From positions 4,402,001 to 4,466,000 of the forward strand of contig NZ_CP048113.1 of the NCBI RefSeq assembly GCF_010093065.1: DNA of 64,000 bases, in the 5' to 3' direction. The notes beneath the pieces are model-generated. The model was not told the DNA's origin and ran no database searches. It saw only the letters and a program-made list of their open reading frames with translations. Source of the DNA: Chitinophaga agri (lineage in GTDB: Bacteria > Bacteroidota > Bacteroidia > Chitinophagales > Chitinophagaceae). The position numbers and the translations under genes were made by a program. Below are positions 16,901 through 24,485 of the stretch, piece after piece; position 1 is the stretch's first letter; the number at the start of each line of letters is the position of its first letter.

Positions 16901-17647
16901 CTCGACCTGGATATTCCACAATATAACAGCTCACTGCCGGTATTGCTGATCGGTACAGACCGCAGAACAACGAAGGTATCTGTTGCTGCTTATGTAGGGA
17001 AACCAATGGGTACGTTACTGGGAACAGATTATGTATACGATGCACAGGGACGTAAGATCGTCGGTCCTGATGGTTTGTATAAGATCACAGACAACCCGGT
17101 CCCTATCGGTAACGCCTATCCTGATTTCGTAGGAGGTGTGACGAACAGCTTCACCTATAAAGGTGTTTATTTATCAGCACTCATCGACTTCCAGAGTGGT
17201 GGTGACTTCTTCTCCTATACCAACATGTATGGTAAAGGCTCCGGTTTGCTGGATATCACTGCCGCCAACGGAGTGAGAGAGAAAGGTATCATTGCAGACG
17301 GTGTGACGGAAGATGGTAAACCAAATGAAGTAGTACTGGATGCAGCTACTTATTTCCAGAACAATGAAGGTCGCAATCTGAGCAGGGCGAACCTGTATGA
17401 CGCGAGCTACATTTACCTGCGTGAGGTAAAACTCGGCTATAATCTGCCAGAAGCCTGGTTCAAGAAAGTACATGCACAAAGCGCACGTCTTTCTCTGTAC
17501 GGACGTAACCTCTGGCTGATGAAATCAAATGCACCGAACGTAGACCCTTCCAACATTATCAACTCCTCTTCCAATATCCAGGGGATTGAAGGTGGGGCAT
17601 TACCATCACTGCGTTCCTATGGTATTAACCTGAATGTATCATTCTAA
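13964..17647 (+). CDS. SusC/RagA-type TonB-dependent outer-membrane transporter with repeat linker
   Basis: A 1227-residue protein: signal peptide (1-24), an unusual Thr/Pro/Lys/Asp-rich segment (about 55-165), a CarboxypepD_reg-like domain (about 168-250, SLKGTVKEAGGSPVPGAQVLN), plug domain (about 255-380, KELKEVVVTALGIQKNTRAVGY and NALTGKVPGLQI), and a 22-strand-type barrel ending in the aromatic-terminal NLNVSF. It imports a ligand energised by TonB, paired with the SusD-like lipoprotein 11 nt downstream. The linker contains three VITP units (residues 64-70, 91-97, 115-121). No glycan-degrading enzymes flank the pair, so the ligand may be non-glycan. Confidence 0.95.
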   Translation: MRSHVLNWLWLCFAFFCSVQSVKAGTRVNHSYFKTSAEITTYQPTITAFVPFQQKDTTVKPTTSPVVITPSSAAKDTSGRKKDTTQPAAASPVVITPNSGAKDTTGKQAKDTSTPAAVITPNGDTSKPRTATASDSTRRAVQDTTAKPKRDTALILPADSNTLKKEIGQFSLKGTVKEAGGSPVPGAQVLNTSTKQGVAAGPDGSFTIKASLNDTIKISAPTFAEQSIPLESQEPLTVSLTAASAGKKELKEVVVTALGIQKNTRAVGYAVEEVSGSSVQEAKEVNFVNALTGKVPGLQINTNTGSMGGSTKITIRGVKSILGDNNAFVVVDGTPFINNNTNQGGQLNGGGGYDYGSSLQDINPEDIDNISVLKGAAATSLYGSRGANGVMLITTKKRPETSGGIGVTYSINAQMDQVYVLPKYQNEYGGGTGGKFDTLYYNQHPEAFLNEGAATYDDNNGLGRYDLLVKYYDDASWGPKLDGRQVRHYWSWDKDKGNPDFGKTAPWSANPNNVRDFYRTGYTLTNNIAMSGTNDKGYFRLSYGNMTQTFVLPNADMRRNNISFNGGYEVAEGLRGVASVNYSVTRANARPGTGFTGPNPTLQFTMYGQRQLDMERQKNYQYADGSQITWNRKAWNDPAPLSSNGPYWNRYMDYETDSRNRLFGNAGLDWDATKWLSFSGRVFMDDYNTLEEERTAKDYFIGGYIKRVRTSRELNYQLTANINKDFGKDFKLNAVLGGNIMHRKWTTTGGSTVGGLIIPGTYNLNNSLQTAQPIDEFFEKQINSGFATASLGYKNYLFLELTGRADWSSALASENNPYFYPSASASFVFSDLLKDWKWLSFGKLRASASQVGSDTDPYQIYDTYQFIPPFGNFPATQLTAIKYNKSLKPERTREYETGVSLKFLDDRVGVDFTYYDRITRDQILPLPISTASGFTSTIVNGGTVQNRGIEIGLSLNPIRLKNSFRWDINANIARNRNKLLDLDIPQYNSSLPVLLIGTDRRTTKVSVAAYVGKPMGTLLGTDYVYDAQGRKIVGPDGLYKITDNPVPIGNAYPDFVGGVTNSFTYKGVYLSALIDFQSGGDFFSYTNMYGKGSGLLDITAANGVREKGIIADGVTEDGKPNEVVLDAATYFQNNEGRNLSRANLYDASYIYLREVKLGYNLPEAWFKKVHAQSARLSLYGRNLWLMKSNAPNVDPSNIINSSSNIQGIEGGALPSLRSYGINLNVSF
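14126..14458 (+). repeat. Degenerate coding repeat in SusC linker
   Basis: The encoded segment repeats SPVVITPxSxAKDT-like units: SPVVITP at residues 64-70 and 91-97 and PAAVITP at 115-121 (spacings 27 and 24 residues), mixed with KDTT/KDTS motifs. It is low-complexity, lies between signal peptide and the first folded domain, and is absent from the second SusC in this window. Confidence 0.7.
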
Positions 17648-17658
17648 AACTGAGTTCA

Positions 17659-19116
17659 ATGTTGAAAAGATTCTTAATATACGCATGGCCGGTATTATTC
17701 ATCTTTGTGATGATGGCAGGATGTAAGGACCTGGATGAGATCAATCATGATCCGACCAAGCCTACAGATACGGAGCCGGCCTATCTGCTAACGAGTGCGC
17801 AGAAGAGTTCTATGGATTTTTTATACAGCACGCTACAGAACGGCTATATAGGTATGCAGTATGCGCAGTACTGGACCGGTAATTCACGTGTGAATGATGC
17901 GCAGTATGCAATTGATGAAAACAACAATACAGCACTGTGGAACGCGATGTATAATTCATTGCATAGTCTGGACAGAATTATTACCATCAATAATCAACGG
18001 GGTAACAATCCGGCAGCAAAAAATCAGAATGCCATTGCAGGTATTATGAAGGTATGGCTGTTCCAGGTATTGACAGATGCTTATGTGAATGTGCCATATT
18101 CACAGGCATTAAAAGAAGGTGAAAATATCACGCCTGCCTACGATAAGCAGGAGAACATTTACACCTCACTGATCGATACGTTGCAGCGGCAGATCAGTGC
18201 CCTTGATCCAGCACAACCGACATTTGATGCAGGTGACGTGATCTACAATGGTAACGTGGCTAAGTGGAAAGCGCTGGGCCATTCATTGTTGCTCCGTCTT
18301 GCGATCCGTATTGCAGATGTTTCACCAGAGAAAGCCAGAACAGTGATCGAAGCAAACTACGCATCTGCCATGACTGACAATGGAGGCGATGCAAGATTTA
18401 ACTATCTGACCACGGCGCCCAATAAATTCCCGATGAGTGATATTGACAGGGAGATCTCCGATTTTTTTGTGAGTAAAACATTAGTGGATTATATGCAGAG
18501 CCTGAATGATCCGCGTTTACCGGTATATGCAAGACCATCTGTAAACGGACCTATTAATGGACTGGAATATGGCAGAAGCGCCAATGATCCTGGCAGACTG
18601 GCGCCCGCGAATTACTCTTATCCGGGAGTAAGGATCTATTCAGATACGATGCCGGGCATCCTGATGACTTATCCGGAAGTAGCATTTACATTGGCAGAAG
18701 CGGCAGCAAGAGGCTGGAATGTAGGAGAGGGGGCACCGGCATTATATGAAAAAGGTATCCGCGCTTCTATGGCCTTCTGGGGGATAACCACCGGTGTGGA
18801 TGAATACATTACCAGTGTTCCTTACGATGCGGGAGACTGGAAAAATGTGATCGGTACACAGAAATGGCTGGCATTATATCCACAGGGTTTCCAGGCGTGG
18901 TTTGAACGCCTGCGTTTAGACTTTAAGCAACCGAACGGAGATTCGCTGTTTATAGCGCCATATTCCGGCTCACTTGATCAGAATGTGCCATATGTGCCAT
19001 CCCGGCTGACCTATCCGCTGGCGGAGCAAACGCAGAATGCGGCAGCTTACCAGAAAGCGGCAGCAGACATAAAGGGAGATACAAAGGCGAGTAAGAGCTG
19101 GTGGGATCTGAATTAG
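17659..19116 (+). CDS. SusD/RagB family lipoprotein (SusD-like_2 type)
   Basis: A 485-residue surface lipoprotein with lipobox MMAGC near residues 19-23, followed by KDLDEINHDPTKPTDTEPAYLL, the opening typical of the SusD-like_2 subfamily. TPR-like helices follow (VWLFQVLTDAYVNVPYSQAL; YPEVAFTLAEAAARGWNVGEGA), and the end is the usual KSWWDLN-type tail. It caps the SusC barrel encoded just upstream and captures ligand. Same operon as SusC; terminator at 19165-19195. Confidence 0.93.
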   Translation: MLKRFLIYAWPVLFIFVMMAGCKDLDEINHDPTKPTDTEPAYLLTSAQKSSMDFLYSTLQNGYIGMQYAQYWTGNSRVNDAQYAIDENNNTALWNAMYNSLHSLDRIITINNQRGNNPAAKNQNAIAGIMKVWLFQVLTDAYVNVPYSQALKEGENITPAYDKQENIYTSLIDTLQRQISALDPAQPTFDAGDVIYNGNVAKWKALGHSLLLRLAIRIADVSPEKARTVIEANYASAMTDNGGDARFNYLTTAPNKFPMSDIDREISDFFVSKTLVDYMQSLNDPRLPVYARPSVNGPINGLEYGRSANDPGRLAPANYSYPGVRIYSDTMPGILMTYPEVAFTLAEAAARGWNVGEGAPALYEKGIRASMAFWGITTGVDEYITSVPYDAGDWKNVIGTQKWLALYPQGFQAWFERLRLDFKQPNGDSLFIAPYSGSLDQNVPYVPSRLTYPLAEQTQNAAAYQKAAADIKGDTKASKSWWDLN

Positions 19117-19164
19117 GAACACAACTATCCTCCATAGATTCCCGCTGTCTGCGATGACAGCATT

Positions 19165-19196
19165 AAGCCCTGGCTATCAGCCGGGGCTTTCCTTTT
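19165..19196 (+). terminator. Rho-independent terminator of the first susCD operon
   Basis: An 11-bp stem (19165-19175 with 19179-19189, one G-T pair) and a 3-nt loop, followed by TTCCTTTT. Confidence 0.8.
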
Positions 19197-19260
19197 ACGG
19201 GTGAGATATTAGCATCAAAACGAATATCCTTACGAGGTACTTTTCGAAGTCTGGGTATAC

Positions 19261-19293
19261 AAGCGACGAACAAGCGACGAACTAGCGACGGCC
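19261..19293. repeat. Short tandem repeat, 11-bp period
   Basis: AAGCGACGAAC occurs twice in tandem (19261-19271, 19272-19282) followed by a degenerate copy TAGCGACGGCC. It lies in the 390-nt gap between susD and the YcxB-like gene, which otherwise shows no gene beyond the terminator. Confidence 0.6.
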
Positions 19294-19509
19294 AAGCGGT
19301 ATGCAAATGACGGTATAGCAAAAGCGGCCGAAGGCGAACAGCCAGGGTGATACTTCTCATTATTCACTATACCGGTGGCGAGTAACTACTATAAATTAGC
19401 TGTAAAAGGGCTCCAGACGGCTATACAGACCATAAACAGCAAAGGCCAGGCTTAGTCAGCCAGTTGATGACAGGCGTCTTTAAACGGAGCGATATGCTAA
19501 TTACAGCAA

Positions 19510-19989
19510 TTAGCTGATCTTGTCTTTGGCCAGACGGCTAAATTCCTGGTGAGCGTCTTGTGATTTGAATGCACTGGTAGGTACGAGAAAGAAATTCTTT
19601 TTGCCTCTGTAAAGGAAAAAGAAGTTTTTAGCTTCCACAACTTTCGTGAAGGTACTCCAGGAGAGGAGGCGCTGTTGTTCACTGGTACGGGTGGAAATGG
19701 TGATACCTTCCTCTGAATATTTCAGGTGGATATCATCTTTGAAAGTGGCGGCTTTGTTATAAATGGAAACGGGCAGGAGGAACCAGAAGACAGTGACAAT
19801 GAGTATGATCATACCAACGATCCCTATCAGGGCGCCTATTGTAACGATGTCGAACGCAAATCCGGCCATTGTAAAGGCCAGCAGGATGAAGAGTGTGTTG
19901 CGGAATACTTTTATTTCTCCCAGCTGCAGAAAATGATAGCGCAATGCATTCAATACCTCCTCCTTATTGTAACTAAACTCCAAATGCAT
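19510..19989 (-). CDS. YcxB-like membrane protein
   Basis: A 159-residue protein with two adjacent hydrophobic spans (residues about 30-50 and 52-72), then a soluble C-terminal domain (HLKYSEEGITISTRTSEQQRLLSWSTFTKVVEAKNFFFLY, FFLVPTSAF) matching the YcxB family pattern in memory. Function of the family is unknown. It sits 18 nt downstream of the Lys/Glu-rich secreted-protein gene, probably cotranscribed. Confidence 0.7.
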   Translation of the reverse strand: MHLEFSYNKEEVLNALRYHFLQLGEIKVFRNTLFILLAFTMAGFAFDIVTIGALIGIVGMIILIVTVFWFLLPVSIYNKAATFKDDIHLKYSEEGITISTRTSEQQRLLSWSTFTKVVEAKNFFFLYRGKKNFFLVPTSAFKSQDAHQEFSRLAKDKIS

Positions 19990-20007
19990 TATGGCAAGGC
20001 AAACTTT

Positions 20008-20583
20008 TTATTTATTAACGGGGAGGGTCATCTGACTCTCCATATCATCTCTACGGCTGACAGGTGCATATTTCTTACGGTTAGCAACTGGTTTTTTCAC
20101 ATTGGAGGTACCGTCTGACAGGTCATCCTCACTTAAGCCTGGAAAGTTATTCTTTACGAACTGAAAATACTGTTGTAATGTTTTAGGATCTACTTTGAAG
20201 GGGAAGGCCAGTTCGTTACCGGTTGTCTTCAGCAGTTCATTGTTATTGATCCGGGATTCGTTCTGAAGATACCATTTATAAAGGTCAACGATGCCTTTTT
20301 TAAGTTCCTCTTCATACATTTTATCACCATCCTGGTCTTTGGGTAACATCCATACGTATTCCTCCACCCGGGTAGGGCGGGCTACTTTCGTTAGCGTTAC
20401 AGACTTATCATCGCAATTAGCAGTCTTACTTCCGGCTTTTTCGCCTTCTTTTTCCTTTTCCTTCTCCTTATCTTTCTCTTTGCTGGCTTTGGTTTTATCC
20501 TCGTCCTTCCATATTTCGCTACTTGCGCTGGCTGATGCGGCTGAGGCTAAAGATACCAACAGCAGGAACAACAGCTTCTTCAT
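20008..20583 (-). CDS. Secreted protein with Lys/Glu-rich low-complexity segment, unknown function
   Basis: A 191-residue protein with a signal peptide (MKKLLFLLLVSLASAASASA). A highly charged stretch at residues about 27-52 is mostly KEK/DKE repeats. The remaining domain (about 60-170) contains YVWMLPKDQDGDKMYEEELKKGIVDLYKWYLQNESRI. I do not recognise the family. Likely periplasmic or exported. It starts the two-gene unit with the YcxB-like gene. The A/G-rich coding bias of the charged stretch is local only. Confidence 0.6.
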   Translation of the reverse strand: MKKLLFLLLVSLASAASASASSEIWKDEDKTKASKEKDKEKEKEKEGEKAGSKTANCDDKSVTLTKVARPTRVEEYVWMLPKDQDGDKMYEEELKKGIVDLYKWYLQNESRINNNELLKTTGNELAFPFKVDPKTLQQYFQFVKNNFPGLSEDDLSDGTSNVKKPVANRKKYAPVSRRDDMESQMTLPVNK

Positions 20584-20670
20584 AGTGTTAAAATTTGTAA
20601 GTCTAAAACTACAAAATGAAAATTATAAATCCTAAACTAATTGTCCGGCGGCAGGAGCTGAAGGGCGGTC

Positions 20671-20703
20671 AAAAAACAAAAGCAATGGATAAACCATTGC
20701 TTT
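20671..20703 (-). terminator. Minus-strand rho-independent terminator with no assigned gene
   Basis: A 10-bp perfect stem (20679-20688 with 20694-20703) followed on the minus strand by a T-rich tract (complement of AAAAAACA). It points to a transcript coming from the right through the AT-rich gap. Confidence 0.6.
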
Positions 20704-21102
20704 CGAGAGTCATTTTACATTGCATGATGATTCACGCCTGTAGGAATATCTGGTTTTTCATAGGACAGTAACCATAATAAAATTAATACAATAACAAATA
20801 TAATAAATATTTATTGTAAGATAGATTGGGGGATAAATATTTGAAATCCTTCAATTTATCAGGAGCATTTTTAAAAAGCTGGAAATAAAATAAAAGGTTT
20901 GTTAAAAATCCAGAACCAGACTTTTTACGGATATATATAAAATAAATTAAATTGACCCTGAAAGCATTGTAAGGGGGGATAAATATAAATACCAAGCCAA
21001 CTGTCAACTGTATGAGAATATTTCTGAATAAAGCTGCTGAAACGAGTGTGTAGAGAAAGAAATTAAAATTTTACTGGGGAACAGCGTGTAAGAACGAACT
21101 GG

Positions 21103-21167
21103 ATAAAAAGAGTAAGGGCACCTGGAAAGGCGCCCTCAATTTGTTACTATCCTATGAAAACCCTATT
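21103..21167 (-). ncRNA. Putative short terminator-ended RNA (unit A)
   Basis: On the minus strand TACATTTG (21174-21181) matches TAnnTTTG with TTTC 20 nt upstream (21202-21205). About 50 nt further is a hairpin (21116-21122 with 21129-21135, one mismatch) followed by TTACTCTTTTT. The spacer reads ATAGGATAGTAACAAATTG, loosely like ATAGGTTAAATGG in the unit at 1316-1395. Predicted length is about 60 nt. No expression evidence. Confidence 0.35.
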
Positions 21168-21173
21168 TGAATA

Positions 21174-21205
21174 CAAATGTAAGGGCATGTTATTTTTCTT
21201 TGAAA
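21174..21205 (-). promoter_or_regulatory. Promoter candidate for the short RNA
   Basis: A full TAnnTTTG match (TACATTTG) with a near TTTG -33 element (TTTC) at 20-nt spacing, facing the hairpin-ended element. Confidence 0.4.
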
Positions 21206-21276
21206 TTTTAAAGCCACAATAACAAATCATTAACAAAGGCAGTGGTCGTGTCCTACCTCAATTCCTTTACAGTATT

Positions 21277-21310
21277 GAATTTAGCTTATTCAGACTTTTT
21301 TGCTAAATTC
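21277..21310. repeat. Inverted repeat GAATTTAGC/GCTAAATTC
   Basis: Perfect 9-bp arms (21277-21285 and 21302-21310) with a 16-nt T-rich spacer, about 350 nt upstream of the GGGP synthase gene. Role unknown. Confidence 0.5.
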
Positions 21311-21626
21311 GTTAACAAACCACCGATTATTATTGCTGGGTTTGGCCGTTTTACTGCCATTTGATCCGTTCATTATCTCCTGATATTTACCTAATGCTAT
21401 CCGAACGATCGCTCATTTAAGTACTTGACAAAAGGGTTAAAAAAGTATAATTTTATTTGATATGACGCTGATTTAATCTTTTTATTTTCATTTGATTACA
21501 GGGAATAAATGGCCTGAAGATTGCTTTATAAACAGGTCAAACCCTTACTGGCTGGGAATTTGCTCGAATAGAAAATGAATAATATGCATATTCATTTAGC
21601 AATGTGACTTATTACCGAAAAATTTA

Positions 21627-21634
21627 TACATTTG
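21627..21634 (+). promoter_or_regulatory. Promoter -7 element of the GGGP synthase gene
   Basis: TACATTTG matches TAnnTTTG and lies 25 nt before the ATG. The -33 position has no clear TTG. Confidence 0.45.
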
Positions 21635-21659
21635 CGACAACCGGAACAATGCTATTTTA

Positions 21660-22418
21660 ATGCACAATAAAATATACAATTCTTTTATCGATAGGAAAGC
21701 GAAAGGCCAAAAGTCATTCGCAGTACTGATTGATCCGGATAAGGTAACTCCTGCTGACATAGCAGACCTGGCGGCAAAATGTACAGCAGCTAAGGTGGAT
21801 TACATCTTCCTTGGCGGTAGTCTTGTGATCACCAACCACCTCGACGAATGCGTACAACAGTTTAAGACACTGTGTGATATTCCTGTAGTGTTATTTCCTG
21901 GCAGCCCGTCTCAGGTTTCCCGTTATGCCGATGCATTGCTTTACCTGTCTGTGATATCCGGACGTAACCCCGAGTTGCTGATAGGGCAACATGTGTTATC
22001 TGCTCCTGCGGTAAAAAAGAGCGGCCTGGAAGTTATCTCTACCGGTTACATCTTAATTGACGGCGGTGCACCTACTACTGTATCTTATATCAGTAATACC
22101 ACACCGGTCCCTTCAGACAAAGACGACATCGCCATGTGTACTGCTATGGCAGGCGAGATGCTGGGAATGAAAGTAGTCTTTATGGATGCCGGCAGTGGCG
22201 CCCGTAAGCCTATTACAGAGAGTATGATCTCCCGCGTAGCCAGCCAGGTATCGGCTCCTATCATTGTAGGCGGAGGTATCCGCGACGCCGAAAAGGCCTA
22301 TCTCAACTGCAAAGCAGGTGCTGATATTATCGTGGTAGGAAACGCCATAGAGAAAGAAACATCGCTGATCAAAGAAATGGCCGACGCCGTACATGCTGCT
22401 GCGCCTGTGCTGAAATAA
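21660..22418 (+). CDS. Geranylgeranylglyceryl/heptaprenylglyceryl phosphate synthase family protein
   Basis: A 252-residue TIM-barrel prenyltransferase of the PcrB/GGGPS family, which joins sn-glycerol-1-phosphate to a polyprenyl diphosphate. Landmarks in order: LIDPDK (about 23), FLGGS, LFPGSPSQVS, YLSVISGRNPELLIGQHV (about 99-116), STGYILIDGG, VVFMDAGSGARKPI, IIVGGGIRD and GADIIVVGNAIEKE with the phosphate-binding loops. The pattern fits group II enzymes known from Bacteroidota and archaea. The true prenyl donor and product in Bacteroidota are not settled here. Monocistronic, convergent with the LytTR gene. Confidence 0.92.
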   Translation: MHNKIYNSFIDRKAKGQKSFAVLIDPDKVTPADIADLAAKCTAAKVDYIFLGGSLVITNHLDECVQQFKTLCDIPVVLFPGSPSQVSRYADALLYLSVISGRNPELLIGQHVLSAPAVKKSGLEVISTGYILIDGGAPTTVSYISNTTPVPSDKDDIAMCTAMAGEMLGMKVVFMDAGSGARKPITESMISRVASQVSAPIIVGGGIRDAEKAYLNCKAGADIIVVGNAIEKETSLIKEMADAVHAAAPVLK

Positions 22419-22430
22419 TACCTTTTTAAA

Positions 22431-22476
22431 GCAAAAACGCTGATTATCGTAATCATTACAATAATCAGCGTTTTGC
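22431..22476. terminator. Bidirectional terminator between convergent genes
   Basis: A long stem in which GCAAAACGCTGATTAT-like bases (22431-22447) pair with ATAATCAGCGTTTTGC (22461-22476), flanked by A and T runs. It ends the GGGP synthase and LytTR transcripts. Confidence 0.8.
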
Positions 22477-22495
22477 TTTTAGTTTTATCCTGGTC

Positions 22496-23224
22496 TCAGA
22501 GACTCATCATCTCTTTGAACTTAACCGCCTGCCTGCGACTTACCTCGATCTTTTCTCCCCCACGCATTTCCAGTAACAGCCCACCATTGAAATAGGTGTC
22601 TATCTTTTCGATCATCCTCAGGTTCACAATATGCTTTCTGTTGGCCCTGAAGAAAGTCCGTTCGTCCAGACGCTCTTCCAATGCATTTAATGACTTCAGT
22701 ATCAATGGTTTATTTCCTTCAAAATACACTCTGGCGTAGTTGCCTACGCTTTCAAAGAGGCGGATCTCCTGTAATTTTACAAACCAGCAGCGGTCACCAT
22801 CCTTCACAAATACCTGGTCATTTTCAGAAAGTATAGTGCGGATAGCACCTGCTTCAGCCTGCCGTTCTTTTTCTTCCAGCTGATGCAACTTCTGGATGGC
22901 ATCTGCCAGTCTCTTCGGCTCAACAGGTTTCAACAGGTAATCCAGCGCATTGTACTCAAATGCTTTTAGTGCATGCTCATCGTAAGCTGTGGTGAAGATC
23001 ACCTGAGGCGCTTTTTCCAGTTCTGCCAGCATGTCAAAACCTGTCTTATCCGGCATTTGTATATCCAGGAATAGCAGGTCAGGATGCAGTGTTTCAATTT
23101 TTTCCAGTCCGTCCTTTGCATTTACGGCTTCTCCCACTATGACTATCTCAGGGTGGTCAGCCAGTAATTTCTTCAGTTCGCTTCTGGCCAGGCGTTCGTC
23201 ATCGATTATCAAAGCTTTTTTCAT
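22496..23224 (-). CDS. LytTR family response regulator
   Basis: A 242-residue protein: receiver domain at residues 1-115 (KKALIIDDERLARSELKKLL with the DD pair, phosphoacceptor Asp in LLFLDIQMP, Thr in IFTTAYDEHALKAF, Lys in YLLKPVE) and LytTR DNA-binding domain at about 145-240 (FFRANRKHIVNLRMIEKIDTYFNGGLLLEMRGGEKIEVSRRQA). The ATG at 23222-23224 is preferred over a TTG two codons upstream. The gene for its histidine kinase lies 37 nt upstream on the same strand. Confidence 0.94.
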   Translation of the reverse strand: MKKALIIDDERLARSELKKLLADHPEIVIVGEAVNAKDGLEKIETLHPDLLFLDIQMPDKTGFDMLAELEKAPQVIFTTAYDEHALKAFEYNALDYLLKPVEPKRLADAIQKLHQLEEKERQAEAGAIRTILSENDQVFVKDGDRCWFVKLQEIRLFESVGNYARVYFEGNKPLILKSLNALEERLDERTFFRANRKHIVNLRMIEKIDTYFNGGLLLEMRGGEKIEVSRRQAVKFKEMMSL

Positions 23225-23261
23225 GAGCAATTACTTTTAAACTTGGCGCGAAATACTACAA

Positions 23262-24302
23262 TTAGAACAACGGCATCAGCACTATGGCTTCTACCGTTTC
23301 CCCGTTTTTATTATAAATATTAAAAGATGCCTTGTTGCCATACAGGAGACTCAACCTTTGTCGTGTACTCTGCAGACCGAAACCATGTCCGGTCGTTGCT
23401 TCCCCGCCGATCTGTCCTGTGTTCTCAATGGTGATCTGGTGTTGCATATCCTTCACATGAGAGCCGATGATCACTGTTCCCCCGTTGATTGTCCTGGAAA
23501 TACCATGTTTAATGGCATTTTCCACTAACGTTTGTAACATCATGGGGGGAATAGGCAGTTCCAGTGTTTCCGGATCTATATCGTACTGTACCTTCAGGCG
23601 TTCTTCAAACCGGATGGTCTCTAATGCAAGGTAATCTTTTACTATATCCAACTCATTTTCCAGGTTCACTGTTTCGGCTTTTTCCACCTGCATAGAGCTC
23701 CTGAGTATATTAGAAAGCTCTGTGATGGCTGTCCTTGCCCGCTGGGGGTTCTCATCTACCAGTGCCCGGATACTGTTCAGGGCATTGAAAATAAAATGAG
23801 GGTTCAGCTGCGATTTGATCGTTTTCAGCTCCAGCTCCTTTACGGTACTTTCCAGTTTAAGCTTATCCACCTGGCTATTCCTGCTTCGCTCTATATAATG
23901 CCATACGAAGTAAATCAGCCACCAGATGGAGGTGATCAGAAATATTGGTAGCAGGAAGGTCAGCGTCGTCTGATCGGTCAGGGCCCTTTGCTGCCAGGAA
24001 TACCTGTAAAGATTACCAGCGATGGTATTTCCCACATAAATAATAACACCTGAACTGACAGTAAGTGCGAAAAAAAGCAGCATCTGGCTCTCAAAACTGT
24101 ACTGGAACCAGTTCAGCCTTTTGATAATACTACGGAGCACATGAGTGGCCAGTATACCGAAAAACATGATCAGCAGCAGGTTTATCAGGAAATACGACCC
24201 CAGAGAACCGGCAAAGGAATAGGCAAAAAAGAGGTTGACTACTGCGTACGCCGTCCATCCAAGGATCTGACACCACCAATATCTTGATATTCGTTTAAAC
24301 AT
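23262..24302 (-). CDS. LytS-type sensor histidine kinase
   Basis: A 346-residue protein: four predicted membrane spans in residues about 10-140, a coiled linker, then a His_kinase domain with the phosphorylated His in SQLNPHFIFNALNSI (about residue 170) and an ATPase domain (MMLQTLVENAIKHGI; GHGFGLQSTRQRLSLLYG). There is no long periplasmic sensor domain, so it probably senses through its membrane segment. Forms a two-component system with the LytTR regulator encoded next. Confidence 0.94.
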   Translation of the reverse strand: MFKRISRYWWCQILGWTAYAVVNLFFAYSFAGSLGSYFLINLLLIMFFGILATHVLRSIIKRLNWFQYSFESQMLLFFALTVSSGVIIYVGNTIAGNLYRYSWQQRALTDQTTLTFLLPIFLITSIWWLIYFVWHYIERSRNSQVDKLKLESTVKELELKTIKSQLNPHFIFNALNSIRALVDENPQRARTAITELSNILRSSMQVEKAETVNLENELDIVKDYLALETIRFEERLKVQYDIDPETLELPIPPMMLQTLVENAIKHGISRTINGGTVIIGSHVKDMQHQITIENTGQIGGEATTGHGFGLQSTRQRLSLLYGNKASFNIYNKNGETVEAIVLMPLF

Positions 24303-24452
24303 CTATCTGAAAATTAGTAAACTACTGCTACATTTCAAAAATACCGATGTGCTTAGCCCAGCCGGGGCTAAATGTTATGAATGGGGGCCTTTATTGTCAG
24401 AATGCAGAATTGTGGGGATGTATGGAATGGATGTACATTAGCACATTATTTG

Positions 24453-24460
24453 TACTTTTG
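24453..24460 (+). promoter_or_regulatory. Promoter -7 element of dxs
   Basis: TACTTTTG matches TAnnTTTG and lies 25 nt before the preferred dxs start, supporting that start over the longer upstream frame. Confidence 0.5.
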
Positions 24461-24485
24461 TTTATTAAATCCTGCATCAAGAAGT

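Larger units (their letters stand above)
20584..21659. other. AT-rich non-coding stretch of about 1.1 kb
   Basis: No convincing protein gene. A 74-codon minus frame (20783-21007) encodes a Phe/Ile/Tyr-rich sequence expected from AT-rich DNA and is not accepted. The region does hold a minus-strand terminator (20671-20703), a hairpin-ended RNA-like element (21103-21167), an inverted repeat (21277-21310) and the promoter of the next gene. Confidence 0.5.

Noticed and set aside
20783..21007. 74-codon minus frame in the AT-rich gap
   Set aside because: Phe/Ile/Tyr/Leu-rich composition expected from AT-rich DNA; no start signal or homology recognised.
24381..24485. 35-residue N-terminal extension of Dxs
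   Set aside because: It crosses a promoter-like TACTTTTG and does not match Dxs N-termini.
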